A DNA stretch of 64,000 nt from Bacillota bacterium (GTDB lineage Bacteria; Bacillota; Dethiobacteria; DTU022; UBA8154): NCBI GenBank assembly GCA_012798755.1, contig JAAZMP010000009.1:16709-80708 (forward strand). Reading direction: 5' to 3'. Below, piece after piece: positions 58,057 through 64,000 of this stretch; position 1 is the stretch's first letter, and each line of letters opens with the position of its first letter. The translations under genes were made by a program, and so were the position numbers. Below the pieces are notes generated by a model. The model did not search any database, was not told the origin of the DNA, and was given only the letters and a program-made list of their open reading frames with translations.

Positions 58057-59262
58057 TTATTTTGATCTATCGGTTACCTTTACTATCAAACCAGCACCTG
58101 TATCGCCGGCGGCACATCCGACAAAAAGACCATAGCCGCCACCCAAAATGACCAGTTCTTCAATCATTTCGATAATACAACGGCCGGCAGTTGGGGCTTG
58201 TGGATGACCAAAGATCATTGAACTGCCATAGTTATTAAGATCTTCAGGTTTTAAATTCATTTTTTTACACATATAGGCATCATTGGCCGCGAAAGGATTA
58301 TGCGTTTTAATAGCCTTCATTTCCTTAAGATCAAGGCCTGCATTTTTAAGGGTGTTTTCTGCCGCGGGCACGGGTGCAGCAGCCATATATCCTTTATCCA
58401 CTCTGGTAAAACCATAGGAAACAACCTGGATTTCTATATTTTTGTCAGCGCTCAGTTCTTGTGCTTTCTCTTTGGTAGTAACGATGAAGGCACAGTTTCC
58501 GTCAGCCGGATGCGTCTGCACACCAGAGCTATGAACGCCGTTGGGAAGGAATGGTTTAAGAGAAGCCAGCGATTCTTTGGTTCTCGGCCTGATCCCTTCG
58601 TCAGCTTCCAGAATGCCTGTTTTTCTTCTACTGACCTTATATTCTACGGGAAACATATAACGTTTTTGGAATTCCCGATCATTGGCAAGAGCCTGTTGAT
58701 ACTGTTCATAGCGTAAAAGAGCAATTTCATCACAATGTTCCTTGGTGATCCCCTCAACGGAGGCCGCGACATTTTCTGCCGTCTTAACCATAGGAAATCC
58801 TACCCAAGGATCAGCGTTGAAATTATCCATCATCCAGTTTTCCGAGATTACTTCGCCACCTGGGCCAAAAGGATTGGGCCAGACCGTATGGGGGGCATTG
58901 GAACAGCGATCCGTCATTAAACAGAAAACCAAACCCAGGCTTCCCGTTTCCACACTCATCGCTGCCAAATTAAGGCATGTTGTAGATGTAGAGCACGCTT
59001 GAGAAATATGCACGGCAGAAACCTTTTCCGCCCCCAGCATGCCACCGGCCCAAGTAGATGAATAGAAACTATTGGGCTGGCCCACTGTTTTACCAAAAAC
59101 CACATAATCGATCATTTCAGGATCATAATTTTTTGTGGCAAGCCATCGTTTTGCCGTAACTGCTCCCAACGTAATGGAATTGTCATTTTGCAAACTACCT
59201 TGCCAGCGTGCAAACGGCGTACTATAATAGCCGCGAAAGGGGATATAAACTTTTGCATACAT
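58057..59262 (-). CDS. Thiolase family protein (acetyl-CoA acyltransferase-like)
   Basis: SAVHISQACSTSTTCLNLAAMSVETG active-site Cys region; C-terminal GGGYGLFVGCAAGDTGAGLIVKV. Confidence 0.9.
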   Translation of the reverse strand: MYAKVYIPFRGYYSTPFARWQGSLQNDNSITLGAVTAKRWLATKNYDPEMIDYVVFGKTVGQPNSFYSSTWAGGMLGAEKVSAVHISQACSTSTTCLNLAAMSVETGSLGLVFCLMTDRCSNAPHTVWPNPFGPGGEVISENWMMDNFNADPWVGFPMVKTAENVAASVEGITKEHCDEIALLRYEQYQQALANDREFQKRYMFPVEYKVSRRKTGILEADEGIRPRTKESLASLKPFLPNGVHSSGVQTHPADGNCAFIVTTKEKAQELSADKNIEIQVVSYGFTRVDKGYMAAAPVPAAENTLKNAGLDLKEMKAIKTHNPFAANDAYMCKKMNLKPEDLNNYGSSMIFGHPQAPTAGRCIIEMIEELVILGGGYGLFVGCAAGDTGAGLIVKVTDRSK

Positions 59263-59479
59263 TAAATGAAAACCTCCTTAAAATAAATTAGATATTGTTT
59301 GAAAACAACACACCTTGCCTCGAAAAGACCATCATTAAAAATATAGCAGTTAATAAATGCCAAATGCCACCCTGATTAATGGACTTTGATTTCATTATTC
59401 GACGTCAAATTATACTTTCCCTTTTAAAATAGTAAAATTGATAAGCAATTTTCAAAATAATAAACACCTTAAAAATATA

Positions 59480-59520
59480 GTGGGCAGGTGGATTAACATT
59501 CTCACCTGCCCACTAAATTG
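59480..59520 (-). terminator. Intrinsic terminator after htrA
   Basis: AGTGGGCAGGTGgattaacattctCACCTGCCCACT, 12-bp perfect stem, T-rich on minus strand. Confidence 0.7.
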
Positions 59521-59616
59521 AACCATCTAATCATTTGCTTCCATAACCATAATATAAATTATGGCCTTTTGCACCCTATGCAAGTCTATTTGCGTTTGCT
59601 TCAAAAAGCGATATAT

Positions 59617-60792
59617 TTACGGCAATGTTTCCAGGGTGACCTCTATAGTCAGCTCCTCTTTATTCCTGACCACCGTTACACTTATTTTTTCACCGACACT
59701 ATGCTGATCGATAACATGTTGGAGCTCTGAATTATTTGTGATTTCTTTTCCGTCAACAGCAATAATAACATCCATAGGTTCTATTCCCGCCCTGGCTGCC
59801 GGCCCACCGGACTCAACATCTGCCACCAGTACGCCACTGTCCACAGAAAGACCCAAACGCTGGGATTCCAAAGGCGTTAGAGTTTTAATATAAACACCCA
59901 TCCAGGGTCTGATAACTTTGCCCTTGTCGATCAGCTCCGAAGTTATTTGCCTAACGGTGTTGCTTGGAATTGCAAAACCCATACCTTCTACTCCGGAAAT
60001 TTTAATCTTTGCAGTGTTGATACCGACAACTTTTCCATTAATATTTACCAAGGCTCCCCCACTGTTTCCATCATTAATGGCGGCATCTGTCTGGATAAAG
60101 GTAAATTTTTGCCCCTGGATGGTGATCGAACGTTCCCGGGCACTGACAACACCTACAGTAACCGATTGTTGAAAATCCAGGCCCAACGGGTTACCGATGG
60201 CAATGGCAGGTTCACCTACCCGCAATTTATTGGAATCAGCCAGTTCAGCCGTGGGAAGATTGTTTTTTTCGACTTTGATCACGGCGAGATCAGTGGGCTT
60301 ATCCGCGCCAATAACGGTTGCCGGAAGTTCTTCCCCGGAACCAAGGGTCACGACGAGTTCCCGGGCATTTTCAATTACATGATAGTTCGTCACAATATAG
60401 CCGTCGCTGCCGATGATAACCCCTGAGCCCGTAGCTCTTTCCTGAAGACTGCTTCTACCCCAAAGATCGACAACCACCCCGTAATTACTTATCCCTACCA
60501 CGGAAGGTGTTGCCCGCTCCACAGCATTGACTATGGCTAAATAATACTGTTGTACTTCAGGAGCAATTTTTTCACTATCATTTTTTTCCTTTAAATCATC
60601 ATTTTCTTCCCATGGCAATGGAATGAAAGGATTTTCCTGGTTTCCGCTTTCGGGCTGTAGGTCATCCAAAACAGAGTATGAAAATACAGCGGCAACTAAC
60701 AGCCCGAAAATAATGCCGCCGACCAACACTCCTCTCCAAAAATGTGACGGGTTTTTCGGCTTTTCAGAAAAATCATCATAAAAATTTGGCAT
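59617..60792 (-). CDS. htrA: HtrA/DegP-like trypsin-PDZ serine protease
   Basis: TNYHVIENARELVVTLG; QTDAAINDGNSGGALVN; PDZ domain; start re-set to MPNFYDDF. Confidence 0.95.
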   Translation of the reverse strand: MPNFYDDFSEKPKNPSHFWRGVLVGGIIFGLLVAAVFSYSVLDDLQPESGNQENPFIPLPWEENDDLKEKNDSEKIAPEVQQYYLAIVNAVERATPSVVGISNYGVVVDLWGRSSLQERATGSGVIIGSDGYIVTNYHVIENARELVVTLGSGEELPATVIGADKPTDLAVIKVEKNNLPTAELADSNKLRVGEPAIAIGNPLGLDFQQSVTVGVVSARERSITIQGQKFTFIQTDAAINDGNSGGALVNINGKVVGINTAKIKISGVEGMGFAIPSNTVRQITSELIDKGKVIRPWMGVYIKTLTPLESQRLGLSVDSGVLVADVESGGPAARAGIEPMDVIIAVDGKEITNNSELQHVIDQHSVGEKISVTVVRNKEELTIEVTLETLP

Positions 60793-60932
60793 GTGACACA
60801 CCCTTTTTAACACAGTTTTTAGCGGCAAGCTCCGTGACTACAAATTATACCATTATTTTATCTAAAGTCACTACCCGGAAAACCTCTTTTCCCTGGATCT
60901 TTATATTTATATTTATTTTCCAGTTCCTAAAC

Positions 60933-61571
60933 CTATTTTAAATGGCACGTATCATTAAAAAGCCGCAGGCGCCTTTGCTTTCCGAAATCACCATCTAATA
61001 TGGAAAGAGAGGCCGGATCCAGGGAAAAGGGCCAGCTTTCCCTAAAGTCGTACTTTAAATAATACAGCACGAAAGCCTGTAGGAAACGCCCGTGGCCTAC
61101 AATCAGCACCGGTTTAGAAAAACTACCTTTTTGTTCGAGCAAAAGCAAAAAACGATAGAACGCCTTCACCCGTGCCAACAATCTTTTTAACCCTTCTGCT
61201 TTAGGTATGGCAGTATGGTGGAAATCTTGCTGAAGCATGTTAAAAAGACGGGGGTATTGCCTTTGAATTTCTTTTTTTGTAAACCCTTGAATGATCCCGA
61301 AATCATATTCGCGCAATATAGGGGAATAAAGGACGCTGGCCTTATTCCCGGCAGAACTGATTATAGCAGATGTCTGCCTGGCCCGTAGTAGACTGCTGCT
61401 GAAAAAAAGGGAAAAAGTTTGTTTTTTGAGACGTTGAGCAAGAAGATAGGACTCTTTTTTGCCTATTTCGCTTAAAGGATAATCCAGTGTCCCCTGCACC
61501 CTTCCTTCCAGGTTGGCAGTGGTAGTACCATGACGTACGAGCCAAAGTTCCATATAATCACCATCATCCAT
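60933..61571 (-). CDS. Histidine phosphatase family (phosphoglycerate mutase-like)
   Basis: LWLVRHGTTTANLEGRVQG; LIVGHGRFLQAF. Confidence 0.93.
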   Translation of the reverse strand: MDDGDYMELWLVRHGTTTANLEGRVQGTLDYPLSEIGKKESYLLAQRLKKQTFSLFFSSSLLRARQTSAIISSAGNKASVLYSPILREYDFGIIQGFTKKEIQRQYPRLFNMLQQDFHHTAIPKAEGLKRLLARVKAFYRFLLLLEQKGSFSKPVLIVGHGRFLQAFVLYYLKYDFRESWPFSLDPASLSILDGDFGKQRRLRLFNDTCHLK

Positions 61572-61598
61572 TTACATTCTTAGCCAAAATAAAACAAA

Positions 61599-62879
61599 TT
61601 ATTTCCCGGGAAATATTTCCCCATTTGCTGTTTTGCGTTTCAAATTTACGCCAAGCTGCCGCAGTCTTATTTCGATATCTTCATATCCCCTGTCTATATG
61701 TTCTACACCGGTAAGAATTGTATCTCCGCAGGAAACCAGACCGGCGATAATAAATGCCGCCCCCCCTCGCAAGTCAGTCGCTCTTATAGGAGCACTGACC
61801 AGTTCATGCCCCCCTTCTATGATAGCCGTCCGCCCCCCCAGCTTGATACGTGCCCCCATTTTTTTGAGCTCCCCGACATGGCGAAAACGCCCTTCAAAAA
61901 CATTTTCCGTAAGATAGCTTGTTCCCGGTACCTGGGTTAGCAAAACCATCATCGGGGCCTGTAGATCCGTAGGAAAACCCGGATAGGGAAAGGTTTTGAC
62001 ATCCGTGGAAGACAATTTATTATTCCCCTTCACCTTAATCCAGTCAGTTCCCGTTTCCAAGATAATTCCAACCTCTTTAAGCTTAGCTATAACAGGATCG
62101 AGATGTTTAGGGATAACGTCTGTGATAAGCGCCTCCCCACCTGTAGCCGCGGCCGCAATCATAAATGTCCCGGCTTCGATACGATCCGGTATTACCGTGT
62201 GTTCGGCAGAACCAAGTTCAGAAACCCCCTGTATTTTTATCACATCCGTACCTGCCCCGACTACATGTCCGCCCATAGCATTTAAAAAATTGGCTACATC
62301 AACAATTTCGGGTTCTTTGGCCACATTTTCAATTATTGTTTTGCCTTCGGCCTTTACTGCTGCAAGCATAATATTAATCGTGGCCCCCACGCTGACAACA
62401 TCTAGATATATATGTGCACCGCGGAGTTTATTTGCAGTGATTTTCACCAAACCATGATCAAGTTCGACCTCGGCTCCCAAAGCTGTAAACCCTTTGATAT
62501 GTTGATCAATAGGACGTGGCCCCAGGTCACAACCGCCGGGCATAGGGATTTCCACCCTGCCGAAACGTCCCAAAAGCACACCCATTAAATAGTAAGAGGC
62601 ACGAAATTTATTTACTAATGAAGGCGGAGGAGGAAGATCGTAGATGTCCGAAGAATCAATATGCAAATAGCGCTCTTCGGTAAATGATACTTTAGCACCG
62701 AGGGCCTCTAATATTTTTACCAGCTTATCTATGTCGGTTATTCTGGGCAAATTACCTATTCTGACGCTTTCCTCTGTTAATAAAGCAGCCGGAAGTATAG
62801 CTACCGCCGCGTTTTTAGCTCCGTTAACCTTAACTTTCCCATTAATTCTTTGCTTACCTTCAATCTGCAAATATTCCAA
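61599..62879 (-). CDS. murA: UDP-N-acetylglucosamine 1-carboxyvinyltransferase
   Basis: GKVKVNGAKNAAVAILPAALLTEE; MPGGCDLGPRPIDQHIKGF. Confidence 0.96.
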   Translation of the reverse strand: MEYLQIEGKQRINGKVKVNGAKNAAVAILPAALLTEESVRIGNLPRITDIDKLVKILEALGAKVSFTEERYLHIDSSDIYDLPPPPSLVNKFRASYYLMGVLLGRFGRVEIPMPGGCDLGPRPIDQHIKGFTALGAEVELDHGLVKITANKLRGAHIYLDVVSVGATINIMLAAVKAEGKTIIENVAKEPEIVDVANFLNAMGGHVVGAGTDVIKIQGVSELGSAEHTVIPDRIEAGTFMIAAAATGGEALITDVIPKHLDPVIAKLKEVGIILETGTDWIKVKGNNKLSSTDVKTFPYPGFPTDLQAPMMVLLTQVPGTSYLTENVFEGRFRHVGELKKMGARIKLGGRTAIIEGGHELVSAPIRATDLRGGAAFIIAGLVSCGDTILTGVEHIDRGYEDIEIRLRQLGVNLKRKTANGEIFPGK

Positions 62880-62938
62880 AGAACCGACCTCCTTTTATTG
62901 CAGGCAGGTGACTTGAAATAACCATTTAAAATATTATA

Positions 62939-63841
62939 TTATTGCTCCAAAATACCGGTAAAGGCGTTGACGTAATATATTTCATCATTATTAAGGCGAA
63001 TCCTCCACACCGGCGGGATTTCCCATCTTTCAGCATCATACTGCCGGCTATAAAAGCCAAGAGAAAAACCAATAATCTCTGTTTTTCCTTTTACTTCTGC
63101 ATTTGTATCATATATTTCAGCGAAGCGCAACAATGCAGTAGAAGGAGGAATGATCTCTCTTTCCTGCCCTACAAAATTCCTGGGCTCCAGGCGATAAAAG
63201 CATAACTTTACCAAAGCCTCTTTCTCCATTAAAAAATGCAAATATCCAGCATAAAGCGGAAATCCCTCATAGTCCTGGCTAAAATTTACAGTTACCGTCT
63301 TTTTGGTATTTTTTTGTGAGTAATCATAACCGTAATTCTCCAGGAAAGGAATTTTACGGCAAAGCTCATAGGCAATCTGTTCCATCTCCTCTGCATGAAG
63401 TTCTTTTAAAAGTTTTTCACCCCCTGTTTTTTTAAAAGTTATGACCCCCTTTTTATTAATATGCAGCTCAAAATCTTCAAAGCGATACGCCGTAAAGCTT
63501 TCCCCGACAGTTTCATTTATCATTTCAACTTGTCCAGGCTCTGCATAAGATGATTTTTCATCATCTGCAAAGGCCCCATATAAATCCAAAATTATTTCCT
63601 CGGGCTTAAAGTGCCATGGTTCCACCACAATATGAGCAAGGGCGGTGCCATCTTTGGGCAGAGACGTTTCCAAAAACAAGCCTGCCTGCTGAAGCGCTGC
63701 CTCTAGCTTTGACATCTCTTCCTTTCGACCAAAAAGGCCTGTTTTTCCTCCGCCCTTATCAAGCAATATCTGGGATATAAGAAATATATTCAAGATTAAG
63801 AAAGTATAGATCAGTACCGTTTTGGCCCTGGAAACATCCAT
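62939..63841 (-). CDS. yycI: YycI-like two-component system regulatory protein
   Basis: MDVSRAKTVLIYTFLILNIFLISQILLDK; ETEIIGFSLGFYSRQYDAERWEIPPVWRIRLNNDEIYYVNAFTG; near murA/htrA. Confidence 0.82.
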   Translation of the reverse strand: MDVSRAKTVLIYTFLILNIFLISQILLDKGGGKTGLFGRKEEMSKLEAALQQAGLFLETSLPKDGTALAHIVVEPWHFKPEEIILDLYGAFADDEKSSYAEPGQVEMINETVGESFTAYRFEDFELHINKKGVITFKKTGGEKLLKELHAEEMEQIAYELCRKIPFLENYGYDYSQKNTKKTVTVNFSQDYEGFPLYAGYLHFLMEKEALVKLCFYRLEPRNFVGQEREIIPPSTALLRFAEIYDTNAEVKGKTEIIGFSLGFYSRQYDAERWEIPPVWRIRLNNDEIYYVNAFTGILEQ

Positions 63842-63873
63842 TCATACACCCCCAACAAACGTACTGTAGTATA

Positions 63874-64000
63874 CAGTATTTTACTGTGGATGAAGCCTGT
63901 TGTGAAGCGAGGCGGCAAGTTCACGGTGAAGGGAAGGCTGTAGACGATTAGCTGACAGGATGTCAGCTACCGGCCTTTGACCACGGACGGGAATTGGCCG
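63874..64000 (-). repeat. Fold-back element copy 4 (diverged, truncated by window end)
   Basis: Colinear with copy 3 (cagtattttactg ... ttgtgaagc ... gcaagttcac ... gctgaca gga tgtcagc ... ccggcc ... ggacggg ... ttggccg). Confidence 0.8.

Overview
This is a 64-kb chromosomal window from an anaerobic, spore-forming Firmicute (Clostridia-like). That placement is inferred from gene content and order, not from a search. Left third: an anaerobic cobalamin operon on the minus strand (cbiL-D-F-G-H-J-ET-C) behind a cobalamin riboswitch. Two further B12-riboswitch-linked ABC uptake loci follow. One carries a CbiK-type chelatase and a nitrilase-family amidohydrolase. The other carries a substrate-binding protein with an N-terminal FMN-binding domain. 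Middle: a nine-gene V/A-type ATPase operon with Na+-type ligands in the rotor subunit. It sits where Bacillus-like genomes carry the F-type atp operon, in the prfA-prmC-spoIIR-sua5-ywlE-rpiB-glyA-comEB neighbourhood. Right: rho, rpmE, glpX, fsa, fba, pyrG, a polyamine cluster (pdaD-speE-speB), an acyl-CoA ligase and a thiolase flanking a T-box leader, htrA, murA and yycI. The most interesting signal is a ~210-nt fold-back repeat with three near-identical copies and one diverged copy. The copies lie just upstream of prmC, nikR and yycI in the sense orientation. The diverged copy has compensatory changes in its hairpins. Inverted copies flank a ~2.2-kb segment (prmC, FMN reductase, nikR) whose inversion would restore the usual prfA->prmC order. 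Accessory debris includes an orphan VapC with a decayed antitoxin, a frameshifted Rpn-type nuclease and palindromic intergenic repeats. All calls come from reading the sequence and supplied ORFs; no database or folding program was run.
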